Shown: in pieces, positions 6,285 through 14,567 of the stretch
Numbering within the stretch: the first letter of the stretch is position 1
Layout of the letters: each line of letters begins with the position of its first letter
Assembly (NCBI GenBank): GCA_036557225.1
Contig: DATBHX010000084.1
Span: forward strand, 1 to 31,578
Origin: Angelobacter sp036557225
Lineage (GTDB): Bacteria; Acidobacteriota; Terriglobia; Terriglobales; Acidobacteriaceae
DNA: 31,578 nucleotides
Direction of reading: 5' to 3'
The notes under the pieces: model-generated
The model's database searches: none
What the model was told of the DNA's origin: nothing
What the model saw: the letters and a program-made list of their open reading frames with translations, nothing else
Translations under genes and position numbers: made by a program

Positions 6285-7874
6285 ATGAACGCCATTCCGC
6301 AACCCGAGATTGCTTCGGCCCAGCCAACACAATTCCCTGTTCACAATCCTGCGACGCAGGAAATCATCGGCACGCTGGAGAACATGACGGCCAGCCAGAT
6401 TGCCGGAGCGGTAGCCAAGGCTGCGGTCGCGCAGCGGCGCTGGGCGGCCATACCGGTGCGAGAGCGGTTGAGAGTTCTCAGGCGTTTCGGACAGTTGCTG
6501 TGCGAGCAAAAAGACAAAGTTGCGGCGGTCATCAGCCGCGAGGCGGGCAAGCCTGAAGCAGAAGCGCTCGCGACGGAAATCCTGGTGGTGCTGGATACGG
6601 TCAAGTATCTGAGCGATTACGCGCCGCAATTCCTGCTGCCCGAGCGGGTCCCGCATGGCAATCCGGCGATGAAGCTGAAGCGCGGCACGCTGCTGCGCGA
6701 GCCATACGGCGTGATCGGGATTATCAGCCCGTGGAACTATCCTTTCAGCGTGCCGTCGGCGGAAACGCTGGCGGCGTTGGTGATGGGCAATGCGGTGGCG
6801 CTCAAGCCATCAGAATTCACGCCGTATTCTTCACTCGAATTGCGGCGCCTGCTGGTGGAGGCCGGACTGTACCGCGATCTGCTGCAGATCATTACCGGCG
6901 ACGGCTCAGCCGGCGCGGCGTTGCTCTCGGCTCCAATTCACAAGATCGTCTTTACGGGAAGCGTAGCCACAGGAAAGAGAGTCGCTCAGGCGGCCGCAGT
7001 GCGGCTGTTGCCGGTGGTGCTGGAGCTGGGCGGAAAAGATCCGATGATCGTGCTGGAAGATGCCGATATCGAAGTGGCATCGAGTGCGGCGGTCTGGGGC
7101 GCATTTATGAACGCCGGACAGACGTGCCTCTCTGTCGAGCGCTGCTATGTGCATGAAGCGATCTACCAGAAGTTTCTGGAGAAATGTGTCCAGAAAACTA
7201 GCAAGCTCCGGCTCGGACCGAGTACCGATACCAACGTTGATTTCGGGCCCATGATCCATCAACGCCAGCTGCAGATTGTGGAAGGGCACGTGAAAGACGC
7301 GGTCGCCCGCGGCGCGCGCCTGCTGGCCGGAGGCAAGAGACTGCCGGAGTTTGGCCCTAATTTCTTTGCGCCGACCATCCTGGCCGATGTGGACCACTCC
7401 ATGACGATCATGCGCGAAGAGACGTTTGGCCCGGTGCTGCCGGTGCGCCGCTTTAAGACCGAAGACGAGGCAGTAGCTTTGGCCAACGATTCCGAATTCG
7501 GCCTGGCGGCCAGCGTCTTTACCCGAAACCGCGCGCGAGGCGAAATGCTGGCGCGGCGCATCGATGCCGGCACCGTGATGGTCAATGATGTGATTGCCTG
7601 TTTCGGCATCAGCGAAGCGCCGCATGGCGGGGTGAAGGCCAGCGGGATCGGACGCACGCACGGGCGTTTTGGCCTGGAGGAGATGGTCTGGCCCAAGTAT
7701 GTGGACTCAGACCGAGTGCCGCGCATGAAGAAGCTGTGGTGGTACGGCTACGGCCCGGCTTTCGCGGGACAGATGAGCGGTTTTGTGGACTTGCTGTTTG
7801 CAGGCAAATTTACAAATCGTATGCGAGGCGCTCTGAAAAGCACAAAAAGCTATCTCCGCAGGCGGCTTCTTTGA
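6285..7874 (+). CDS. NAD(P)-dependent aldehyde dehydrogenase
   Basis: 529 residues. A full ALDH fold is visible: PWNYPF with Asn151, KPSE with Lys174, the cofactor loop FTGSVATG (223-230), the general base Glu247 in LELGGKDP, and the nucleophile Cys281 in NAGQTCLSVER. EETFGPVLPV near residue 380 is also typical. It oxidises an aldehyde to the acid using NAD(P)+ in the cytoplasm; the substrate cannot be read from sequence. The final ~45 residues beyond the usual C-terminus (rich in Trp, Tyr, Gly and Arg, with a short hydrophobic part) are longer than in standard ALDHs and might touch the membrane. TGGAG five nt before the ATG fixes the start. It follows the Schlafen gene by 12 bp and may share its transcript. 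Confidence 0.93.
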   Translation: MNAIPQPEIASAQPTQFPVHNPATQEIIGTLENMTASQIAGAVAKAAVAQRRWAAIPVRERLRVLRRFGQLLCEQKDKVAAVISREAGKPEAEALATEILVVLDTVKYLSDYAPQFLLPERVPHGNPAMKLKRGTLLREPYGVIGIISPWNYPFSVPSAETLAALVMGNAVALKPSEFTPYSSLELRRLLVEAGLYRDLLQIITGDGSAGAALLSAPIHKIVFTGSVATGKRVAQAAAVRLLPVVLELGGKDPMIVLEDADIEVASSAAVWGAFMNAGQTCLSVERCYVHEAIYQKFLEKCVQKTSKLRLGPSTDTNVDFGPMIHQRQLQIVEGHVKDAVARGARLLAGGKRLPEFGPNFFAPTILADVDHSMTIMREETFGPVLPVRRFKTEDEAVALANDSEFGLAASVFTRNRARGEMLARRIDAGTVMVNDVIACFGISEAPHGGVKASGIGRTHGRFGLEEMVWPKYVDSDRVPRMKKLWWYGYGPAFAGQMSGFVDLLFAGKFTNRMRGALKSTKSYLRRRLL

Positions 7875-7990
7875 GAGTAAAATCGGTTTCAGGCACGGTT
7901 TACCCTAACAATCCAAAAGCAGGATCAGGGGGTGGGCTATCCAACAAACCAAATAAGCGGGTTGGTCTGGGAGCCCGGGAGCTTTAAACA

Positions 7991-9244
7991 GTGACGCTGA
8001 AACACTCTCATCTGGTCTATGACTGGAACTCGGTTCCGGGCGCTGAATTCAAACCTCCAAAACAGGTCATGCTGGACGATGAGTCGCTGCGCGACGGCCT
8101 GCAATCACCTTCCGTTAAAGATCCTGCCATCGAGGAAAAGCTGCGGATTCTTCACCTGATGGAGGATCTGGGGATCAACTTTGCTGATATCGGCCTGCCG
8201 GGAGCGGGCCCGCGCGCCGTGGCCGATGTGGAGCTGCTGGCGCGGGAGATCGCCACGTGCCGGCTCAAAATCAAGCCCAACTGCGCCGCCCGTACCCACG
8301 AGAACGACATCCGTCCTGTAGCCGAGATTTCCCAGCGCGCCGGTATCCCGATTGAAGTTGCCTGTTTCCTCGGCTCCAGCCCGATCCGCCGCTATACCGA
8401 GAACTGGACTGACGATTTTCTGGTCCGGACTACGGAGCACGCGGTGACTTACGGCAAGTCACTTGGTCTCGAGGTGATGTATGTCACGGAAGATACGTCG
8501 CGTTGCGATCCGGAGACGGTGAAGCGACTCTACTCAACGGCCATCAACTGTGGTGCGACTGCAATCGTGATTTGTGACACGGTAGGCCATGCGACGCCAA
8601 GCGGGGTACAGGCGCTGATCCGCTTTGTGCTGGAGGAGATCGTCAAGCCTTCCGGGCAGAAGATCCGCGTGGATTGGCATGGCCATTCCGATCGCGGGCT
8701 GGCTGTGGCCAACTCTCTGGCGGCGCTGGCGGCCGGCGCGGATTGTGTCCATGGGACGGCTCTGGGGATCGGCGAACGAGTGGGCAATACGCAGATCGAC
8801 CAGATGCTGGTGAACCTGAAGCTGATGGACATCTCGCCGTGGGCGGAACAGGACCTGACGCGGCTCAAGGAATATTGCCAGACGGTATCGCAAGCTACCG
8901 GTGTGCCGATTCCGCGCAACTATCCGGTGATGGGTGAAGATGCCTTTCGTACAGCTACGGGCGTCCATGCGGCCGCTGTCATTAAGGCATTTCGCAAGGG
9001 CGATATTGAGCTGGCGAACTCGGTTTACTCGGGTGTACCCTCTCATTACTTCGGCCTGGAGCAGATCATTGAGATCGGCCCGATGTCCGGCAAATCCAAT
9101 GTGATCTTCTGGTTGGAGCGCAAGGGGTTAACCGTTTCTGATGAGCTGGTAGACCGCATCTTGCAGCGAGCCAAAGCATCAGACCGGTGCCTGACCGAGG
9201 ATGAGATTCTCGCCTGCTGCCAGAAGGTCGCGGCGGATACTTAG
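7991..9244 (+). CDS. LeuA/HMGL-like acyltransferase (2-isopropylmalate or homocitrate synthase family)
   Basis: 417 residues forming a DRE-TIM barrel. LDDESLRDGLQSPSV (28-42) is the catalytic Arg-Asp strand (R34, D35), WHGHSDRGLAVANS (229-242) supplies the metal-binding His pair (H230, H232) and GTALGIGERVGN (255-266) is the family's GxGERxGN motif. Members condense acetyl-CoA or another acyl-CoA with a 2-oxo acid. The length is about that of homocitrate synthase; the LeuA C-terminal leucine-sensing domain is absent, so feedback control of the LeuA type is not expected. The exact substrate is undecided. GTG at 7991 is taken as start, with GGGAG about 9-10 nt upstream. The gap to the ALDH gene is 116 bp. 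Confidence 0.88.
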   Translation: MTLKHSHLVYDWNSVPGAEFKPPKQVMLDDESLRDGLQSPSVKDPAIEEKLRILHLMEDLGINFADIGLPGAGPRAVADVELLAREIATCRLKIKPNCAARTHENDIRPVAEISQRAGIPIEVACFLGSSPIRRYTENWTDDFLVRTTEHAVTYGKSLGLEVMYVTEDTSRCDPETVKRLYSTAINCGATAIVICDTVGHATPSGVQALIRFVLEEIVKPSGQKIRVDWHGHSDRGLAVANSLAALAAGADCVHGTALGIGERVGNTQIDQMLVNLKLMDISPWAEQDLTRLKEYCQTVSQATGVPIPRNYPVMGEDAFRTATGVHAAAVIKAFRKGDIELANSVYSGVPSHYFGLEQIIEIGPMSGKSNVIFWLERKGLTVSDELVDRILQRAKASDRCLTEDEILACCQKVAADT

Positions 9245-9341
9245 TCCGGGCCACGATTACGGCGAAAAGAAAGCGCGAAACTAATCTTCCCCGAGCGGGT
9301 TTCAGTAAGCAAACACTGAACTTCCCTTTAAAGGAGAACGA

Positions 9342-9554
9342 ATGAAAAAGCTATTCTTAATCGCGTGCACACTGGTACTGGGTGGAGCGCTCTCAATCGC
9401 TCAGACAGGAACCGGCAGCACCGGCGACCAGAGCACAACCAAGCCCACAACCACCAAGACCAGCGGCAAAAAGGCGACCAAGACCAGCAAGTCCCACAAA
9501 GGTGGAAAGAAGTCGAAAAAGCAGACCACTGACACCACGACCCCACCGAAATAA
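9342..9554 (+). CDS. Small secreted lysine-rich protein, paralog 1 of 3
   Basis: 70 residues. A clear signal peptide (MKKLFLIACTLVLGG, then ALSIAQ) would release a mature peptide of about 49 residues made almost entirely of Thr, Lys, Gly and Ser. There is a basic core (SHKGGKKSKK) and a TTTPPK end. The mature part has no Cys and almost no hydrophobic residues, so it is probably disordered and strongly cationic. AAGGAGA precedes the ATG. The upstream 10-mer AAACACTGAA (9311-9320) recurs at the same distance before paralog 2, and a strong terminator follows at 9573. Its composition recalls the periplasmic acid-shock protein Asr of enterobacteria, but that is a compositional comparison only. Function unknown. 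Confidence 0.85.
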   Translation: MKKLFLIACTLVLGGALSIAQTGTGSTGDQSTTKPTTTKTSGKKATKTSKSHKGGKKSKKQTTDTTTPPK

Positions 9555-9572
9555 CTTCCTGGCAATTGTTTC

Positions 9573-9609
9573 AAAAAAGCGGCCGGCAAAAATGGCCGCT
9601 TGTTTTTTT
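9573..9609 (+). terminator. Intrinsic terminator after lysine-rich paralog 1
   Basis: AAGCGGCC (9577-9584) pairs with GGCCGCTT (9594-9601) around a 9-nt loop, preceded by A6 and followed by G and T7. It would terminate in both directions. The GCGGCC stem core is shared with the other two terminators of this cluster. Confidence 0.9.
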
Positions 9610-9691
9610 GCAGTTGTGTGTACAATATGCACACTAATTTTTCCCCCAGAAGTTCATTTTGAAACACTGAAATACCACTGAAGGAGACTGA

Positions 9692-9895
9692 ATGAAGAAG
9701 CTACTCACACTCGCGTTTGCCATGTTGCTGGGCGCTACCCTGTCTTTCGCCCAGGCCACAGGCGGAAGCACTGACAAGCCGGCCGGCAAGACCGACACCA
9801 AGACCGAGACCAAGAAGTCGGGCAAAAAAGGCCATAAGGGCGGCAAGAAAAGCAAGAAGAGCTCAGGCGGCACCACCACTCCGCCACCGAAATAG
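9692..9895 (+). CDS. Small secreted lysine-rich protein, paralog 2 of 3
   Basis: 67 residues. The signal peptide is MKKLLTLAFAMLLGA followed by TLSFAQ, and the mature part is about 46 residues: Thr/Lys/Asp repeats, the basic core SGKKGHKGGKKSKK and the end TTTPPPK. It aligns with paralogs 1 and 3 over the signal, the GKKGHK core and the proline-lysine tail, so the three arose by tandem duplication. AAGGAGA lies before the ATG, and AAACACTGAA (9662-9671) matches the leader of paralog 1. Its own terminator follows at 9918. Expected location is periplasm or outside the cell. Function unknown; binding to polyanions (LPS, nucleic acid, polysaccharide) or acid buffering are possibilities inferred from charge. 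Confidence 0.85.
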   Translation: MKKLLTLAFAMLLGATLSFAQATGGSTDKPAGKTDTKTETKKSGKKGHKGGKKSKKSSGGTTTPPPK

Positions 9896-9917
9896 TTCTT
9901 TGCGAGATCTGGACCAC

Positions 9918-9946
9918 AAGCGGCCTTCATCAAGGCCGCTTTTTTT
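9918..9946 (+). terminator. Intrinsic terminator after lysine-rich paralog 2
   Basis: A perfect 10-bp stem AAGCGGCCTT / AAGGCCGCTT (9918-9927 with 9932-9941), a four-base loop CATC and T7 ending at 9946. It uses the same GCGGCC core as the neighbouring terminators. Confidence 0.93.
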
Positions 9947-10065
9947 GCGAACCGGGAAGATTCGGTGGAAGCAAGTTTGGCAATTCCAGGCAGCAACTCT
10001 GGTTGATACCATGGGTTAATCACTGTGGGCCCACCCAATAAAAACTCAAAGGCAAGGAGAATTGA

Positions 10066-10296
10066 ATGAAGAAGGTTTTTGCATTTGTAATCACACTGTT
10101 CCTGGCAGCCAGCCTCACGATGGCCCAGACCGGTGGAGACAAAAAATTGAATCCACAACCGCTGCCTCCGGGAAAGAAAGCTGCCACCAGCACCACCGAC
10201 ACCAAGACCCAGACGACCAAGAGCGGCAAGAAGGGTCATAAGAACGCGAAAGGCAAGAAGAGCACCGGCGGCGGTACTACTCCGCCTCCAAAATAA
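10066..10296 (+). CDS. Small secreted lysine-rich protein, paralog 3 of 3
   Basis: 76 residues. The signal peptide is MKKVFAFVITLFLAA followed by SLTMAQ. The mature part begins TGGDKKLNPQPLPPGKK, a proline-rich insertion not found in the other two. It then rejoins the family pattern: TDTKTQTTKSGKKGHKNAKGKK and TTPPPK. AAGGAGA is about 7 nt before the ATG. A perfect 10-bp palindrome GTGGGCCCAC (10025-10034) lies in its leader, which otherwise differs from those of paralogs 1 and 2. A terminator follows at 10315. This is the most diverged copy, so it may have a distinct partner or timing of expression. Confidence 0.85.
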   Translation: MKKVFAFVITLFLAASLTMAQTGGDKKLNPQPLPPGKKAATSTTDTKTQTTKSGKKGHKNAKGKKSTGGGTTPPPK

Positions 10297-10314
10297 GACC
10301 GATCTGCTATCACC

Positions 10315-10345
10315 AGGCGGCCTTATTTACCGGGCCGCTTTTTTT
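10315..10345 (+). terminator. Intrinsic terminator after lysine-rich paralog 3
   Basis: GCGGCC (10317-10322) pairs with GGCCGC (10333-10338) around a 10-nt loop, followed by T7 (10339-10345). The stem core is the same as in the other two terminators of the cluster, so the unit was copied together with its terminator. Confidence 0.85.
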
Positions 10346-10391
10346 GACTCTGCCGATGGCTGCCAGCGCGGTTTATAGTAGTTGAGACGTA

Positions 10392-11636
10392 ATGGCCAGC
10401 CGCCCCCCGATTTCTGATGCCTCGCGACTTTCAGCCTCCCGCGAGATCACGCGCGTTGCTGAGATACGCGGCGTCCATTCCGCCTTCATTTATCTGCACA
10501 ATCAGGAAGCCGAGTTTCGCCGCTGGCAGCGTGAACTTTCCGAGATCCCAGCGCCTCCTTTTGGCGAAGCCCAGCGCAGCGAATGGTTGTCCAGCCGCTT
10601 TACTGCGCTCGGCCTGGAAGAAGTTCACACCGACGAACTGGGAAACGTTCTCGGTCTGCTGGCGGCCAAGCCGCAGTCGCCGTTGATCGCCATCAGCGCT
10701 CACCTGGATACGGTCTTCCCCAGCGGCACAGCCCTGAAGACGCGTGAAGAAGGCAATCGTCTCTTCGGTCCCGGCATCAGTGATAACGCTGCCGGCGTGA
10801 TCGCAGTTCTGGCCATGGCTGCGGCCATCAAGCGGGCGCAGCTCAAGCCGGACACCAACATCGTCTTCATCGGCAATGTAGGCGAAGAAGGTGAAGGCAA
10901 TCTGCGCGGCATGCGGCATCTCTTTTCCGTGCCGCGCTGGCGCGACGCCATTCGATCTCTCCTGGTGATTGACGGCGCCGGCACGGACACCTTTGTGAAT
11001 CAGGCACTGGGAAGCCGCCGGTTTGAGGTCACCTTTCGCGGCCCGGGCGGCCACTCCTGGAGCGACTTCGGCGTTCCCAACCCCATTGTTCTGCTCTCTC
11101 GTGCGCTGGCCCGCTTCAGTGAAGTCCATATTCCAGATTCGCCGCGCACTACTTTCAACGTTGGCGTGGTCAGCGGGGGCGCCTCTGTGAACTCCATTCC
11201 AGAATCAGCCGCGGCGCGCGTCGATCTGCGCTCCGCCTCCATGGAAGAACTGCAAAAACTGGAAGACCGGCTGCGCGAGTGTGTCGCGGAGGCATGGAAT
11301 GAAGCGCCGCTGGCGTATCGCGCCGGCGAAGCCAGGGTCACGCTGGCCATCGAAAACATTGGCGACCGCCCAGCCGCCGACCTGCCAAACGATGCCCGCA
11401 TCCTGCAGTTCGTCCGTGCCGCGGACAAACATCTGGGAATCAAATCTCTTCCCCGCCTTGCCTCTACCGATGCCAACGTCCCTCTTTCTCTCGGCATTGA
11501 ATCCACCACTATCGGCGCCGGTGGCGATGGCGGCGGAGCGCACACGCTGCGCGAATGGTTTGACTGCAGCCATCGCGACCTTGGCCTGAAACGGATTCTG
11601 TTAGTCTTGTTGGCTCTGACCGGAGTACATGAATGA
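10392..11636 (+). CDS. M20-family metallopeptidase / deacylase
   Basis: 414 residues. The di-zinc ligands of the M20 family are in place: H104 in AHLDTVFP, bridging D131 in GPGISDNAAG, catalytic E165 and ligand E166 in GNVGEEGEGN, D194 in VIDGAG, and a C-terminal His near 384 in AHTLREWFD. The dimerisation-domain motif GPGGHSWSDFG lies around 218-228. Family members include tripeptide aminopeptidases and N-acyl amino acid hydrolases; the substrate is not determined. There is no signal peptide, so it is probably cytoplasmic. No clear ribosome binding site was found; a TATAGT at 10374-10379 lies 12 nt before the ATG. The TGA overlaps the next gene's ATG as ATGA, so it should be co-expressed with the amidohydrolase, suggesting joint breakdown of amide-linked substrates. 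Confidence 0.88.
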   Translation: MASRPPISDASRLSASREITRVAEIRGVHSAFIYLHNQEAEFRRWQRELSEIPAPPFGEAQRSEWLSSRFTALGLEEVHTDELGNVLGLLAAKPQSPLIAISAHLDTVFPSGTALKTREEGNRLFGPGISDNAAGVIAVLAMAAAIKRAQLKPDTNIVFIGNVGEEGEGNLRGMRHLFSVPRWRDAIRSLLVIDGAGTDTFVNQALGSRRFEVTFRGPGGHSWSDFGVPNPIVLLSRALARFSEVHIPDSPRTTFNVGVVSGGASVNSIPESAAARVDLRSASMEELQKLEDRLRECVAEAWNEAPLAYRAGEARVTLAIENIGDRPAADLPNDARILQFVRAADKHLGIKSLPRLASTDANVPLSLGIESTTIGAGGDGGGAHTLREWFDCSHRDLGLKRILLVLLALTGVHE

Positions 11637-13390
11637 AAATCCTCTTCGCTGTGCTGGTGGTGCTCACAATGGCAAGCCTGTCTTCCGCCCAGCAACCCGC
11701 TCCTGCTGAAATCATTTTTATCAATGGCAACATCTATACCGGCACCCTTTTTTCCATGCCTCCGTGCAAAGATGGCATCGGCGATCCATGCCCGCCTGAC
11801 ATCTGGTCTGAACACATTGAGGACCAGAATCCAAAACAGCAAGCGAAGGGCATACGCCTGCCTGCGCAAGCCATTGCGATCTCAGAGGGTAAGATCGTGG
11901 CCGTTGGAATGAATGAAGAGATCAAAAAGCTGAAAGGGCCAAAAACACAGATCATCGATCTTCACGGGCACTTCGTCATGCCCGGCTTCAATGACGCCCA
12001 CGTGCATCTGGGCTCTGGCGGTTTTGAAAAATTGAACGTCAATCTGATCGGTTGCAAGTCACTCGAGGAAATGAAGCAGAGAATTGCCGATCGTGCTAAG
12101 ACCGCCCCCGCTGGTGAATGGATACAAGGCCGCGGCTGGGACCACACTCTGTGGGCAAAGCAGGAAACGCCCACGCGCGCCGATATCGACGCCGTCACCG
12201 GCGATCATCCCGCGATCTTCAATCGTGTTGACGGGCACATTGCGATCGCCAACACAGCGGCGTTGAAAGCTGCCAGTATCACGAGGCAAACCGCTGATCC
12301 GCACGGCGGAAAGATCGATCGCGACGAAAAAGGCGAACCCACGGGGATTCTGCGTGAAACGGCGATGGGCGCGGTGTTCGAGAAAATTCCTCCGCCCAGC
12401 ATGGCGCAGCGCCGTCGCGCTGCTGAGCTGGCGCTCGAAGACGCAGCCAGCCACGGCATCACCTCCGCCCAGGACAACTCCGACTGGGAGGACTTTCTCA
12501 CCTATGAACAGCTGGAAAAAGAAGGCAAGCTGACGCTGCGGATCGCCGAGTGGCTCCCCTTTGACGCTCCCGTGGATGAACTGCAAAAGAAGCGTGCCTA
12601 TCATCAGGCCGGCGATTCCATGTTGCACACTACCATGCTGAAAGGCTTTATGGATGGCTCGCTCGGCTCACGCACCGCCGCCATGCTCGCGCCCTATAAT
12701 GACGATCCAAAAAATGCAGGTATTCCTCGTTATGAGCAGGAGCCTTTGAACCAGAAGGCCGCGGAACGCGCCAAAGCCGGATTTCAGCTTGGCTTCCACG
12801 CCATTGGCGATCGCGGCGCACGTATGGCGCTTGACGCCTTTGCCTATGGCATGGAGAAGAGCGACAAGCGCGATTTTCGTTTCCGCATTGAGCATGACCA
12901 GGTCATTGCGCCGGAAGATTTTCAGAAATTCAAGGCGCTGGGCGTAATCGCCTCAGTCCAGCCGAACCACTTGCTGACTGACATGAACTGGGCGGAGTCA
13001 CACATTGGCCCGGAACGCGCCAAACATTCCTATCCCTGGCGCGAATTCCTGCACGACGGAATTCCCCTGGCGTTCGGCACGGATTATCCGGTTGAGCCGA
13101 TCACACCCTTCCGTGGCCTGTATGCCGCTGTGACACGCAAAAATGAGGTCGGCACCAAGGAATACTTCCCTGAGCAGAAGCTCAATATCCATCAGGCCAT
13201 TGCCGCTTACACCACCGGCTCAGCTTACGCGGAATTTGAGGAGCACAAAAAAGGCCAGCTGACTGCAGGCATGCTGGCGGATTTCGTAGTGCTCGACCAC
13301 GACATCACCAAGGTTGCACCCGCGGAGATTTTGAAGACACGCGTGCTGCGCACAGTGGTTGGTGGGAAAACGGTCTACGAAGTGAAATAA
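11633..13390 (+). CDS. Secreted YtcJ-like amidohydrolase
   Basis: 585 residues. An N-terminal signal peptide covers residues 1-19 (MKILFAVLVVLTMASLSSA). The amidohydrolase-3/YtcJ pattern is visible: NGNIYTG, AIAISEGKIVAVG, MPGFNDAHVHLGSGG with the metal ligands H123 and H125, then FHAIGDRGARMALDAF, RIEHDQVI and FGTDYPVEPITPF. Family members are zinc-dependent hydrolases of amide, formamide or cyclic amide bonds. An odd feature is an insertion of about 38 residues (41-78) between the first two strands of the composite beta domain; it carries two Cys (PPCKDGIGDPCPPD) that could form a disulfide in the periplasm. It overlaps the M20 peptidase gene by 4 nt, with GGAG 7 nt before its ATG. Confidence 0.9.
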   Translation: MKILFAVLVVLTMASLSSAQQPAPAEIIFINGNIYTGTLFSMPPCKDGIGDPCPPDIWSEHIEDQNPKQQAKGIRLPAQAIAISEGKIVAVGMNEEIKKLKGPKTQIIDLHGHFVMPGFNDAHVHLGSGGFEKLNVNLIGCKSLEEMKQRIADRAKTAPAGEWIQGRGWDHTLWAKQETPTRADIDAVTGDHPAIFNRVDGHIAIANTAALKAASITRQTADPHGGKIDRDEKGEPTGILRETAMGAVFEKIPPPSMAQRRRAAELALEDAASHGITSAQDNSDWEDFLTYEQLEKEGKLTLRIAEWLPFDAPVDELQKKRAYHQAGDSMLHTTMLKGFMDGSLGSRTAAMLAPYNDDPKNAGIPRYEQEPLNQKAAERAKAGFQLGFHAIGDRGARMALDAFAYGMEKSDKRDFRFRIEHDQVIAPEDFQKFKALGVIASVQPNHLLTDMNWAESHIGPERAKHSYPWREFLHDGIPLAFGTDYPVEPITPFRGLYAAVTRKNEVGTKEYFPEQKLNIHQAIAAYTTGSAYAEFEEHKKGQLTAGMLADFVVLDHDITKVAPAEILKTRVLRTVVGGKTVYEVK

Positions 13391-13402
13391 AAACTAAGGG
13401 CG

Positions 13403-14512
13403 ATGCTTCCAGCTCAGCACAAATTCGTCCGCTTTGCGTGCTGCAAGGCGTTCAGGAGCTACGCAACCAAATCAAGTCTCCTCTCGATAGCCGTCCTTAT
13501 TACGAACTGCGCACTTGCGACCGTTACTGCCGGCCAAACCTCTTCCAGCGAACTTCCAGCGGACTGCACCGCATACGTATCCATTCCGCTACCCGCAGAA
13601 GCGGAGAAAGCTCCGGTCCCCAAGACACCACCAGCCTGTGCTTCTTACCGCTCGTATCGTGGGATCGGGCGCCCTATCAATTACGCTGAGGCTCGTGCAT
13701 GCGCCTGGCAGGAACGCCTTGCGCAGAAGGCTGATCTCGGACAAAACCAGAAGGAACCAATCGCATGGGTCGTCGGTGGCTCGGTCATCCTGGCCGATAT
13801 TTATTTCAACGGCGCCGGAGTCAAACGAAACGTTCCTCTGGCCATCCGTTTTGCCTGCGAGTCAGAGGAGGACATGGCAATGTTGGCGCTGCCGGACATC
13901 GCGAAGCTGAACGGCTCGCTTCCCGGTCACGGAAACTTTGAATTCTGCGACTATGGTGCGACGACCTTCACCATGAATTTCTGCAGCGGTTACAGATCCG
14001 AAGTCGAGGATGCCCGCAGAAATCGCTATTACGACTCGTTGAAGCCCTCAATGAACGCCCAACAACGCGCAGCTTTCGAAAGGCTCCTCACCGCAAACAG
14101 CGCGTACATCGACGCCCATGCCTCCGAAGTCGATCAAGGCGGCACCATCCGCGTTCTGCGAACCGATGGCTCACAGACCATCCTCAAAGACCTCTTTCAC
14201 ACAGAAGTAGTTCACTTCGAGAGCGAGAAATGGCCTCCACTTTCTGAACATCAAATCACAATGGCCGATGCCTTGCTGAATCGCGAGTACCAGAAAAAGT
14301 TGGAAGAATTACGAAAGCAGACCAAGGAATCGATTGATGAGGGGGCCGTTACGGCTGAACATCTTTCCAATGTGGAAGAAGCCTGGCAGGCCTACCGTGA
14401 TGCCTGGGTCGCCTTTGCGCGTCTCCGCTATCCTGAAGCGGTCGCTGTCATCCGCACCGAAATCACTCTCGACCGATACCGTCTGCTGAAGACCATCGAG
14501 GCCTACCAGTGA
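13403..14512 (+). CDS. Exported protein with Sel1-like and LprI-like (DUF1311) regions
   Basis: 369 residues. A hydrophobic segment at about 25-44 (SLLSIAVLITNCALATVTAG) is a late signal peptide or anchor. A Cys-containing section and a Sel1-like motif (ILADIYFNGAGVKRNVPLAIRFACE, about 132-156) follow. The C-terminus resembles the LprI/DUF1311 family: MADALLNREYQKKLEEL, a helical stretch, then VEEAWQAYRDAWVAFARLRYP. LprI-type domains include periplasmic lysozyme inhibitors, but most members are uncharacterised, so inhibition of lysozyme is only a possibility. The gene begins 12 bp after the amidohydrolase stop, and AAGGG lies very close to the ATG. No alternative in-frame start precedes the hydrophobic segment. 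Confidence 0.65.
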   Translation: MLPAQHKFVRFACCKAFRSYATKSSLLSIAVLITNCALATVTAGQTSSSELPADCTAYVSIPLPAEAEKAPVPKTPPACASYRSYRGIGRPINYAEARACAWQERLAQKADLGQNQKEPIAWVVGGSVILADIYFNGAGVKRNVPLAIRFACESEEDMAMLALPDIAKLNGSLPGHGNFEFCDYGATTFTMNFCSGYRSEVEDARRNRYYDSLKPSMNAQQRAAFERLLTANSAYIDAHASEVDQGGTIRVLRTDGSQTILKDLFHTEVVHFESEKWPPLSEHQITMADALLNREYQKKLEELRKQTKESIDEGAVTAEHLSNVEEAWQAYRDAWVAFARLRYPEAVAVIRTEITLDRYRLLKTIEAYQ

Positions 14513-14515
14513 TCC

Positions 14516-14540
14516 GTCTCTTACTGCTTAATCAAGAGAC
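14516..14540. terminator. Short hairpin between convergent genes
   Basis: GTCTCTT (14516-14522) is perfectly complementary to AAGAGAC (14534-14540), with an 11-nt loop. It lies in the 55-bp gap between the LprI-like gene and the convergent DUF2127 gene. There is no T-tract, so its role as a terminator is uncertain. Confidence 0.3.
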
Positions 14541-14567
14541 CTCCACCATGGAGCAAAAGCCAAAATC

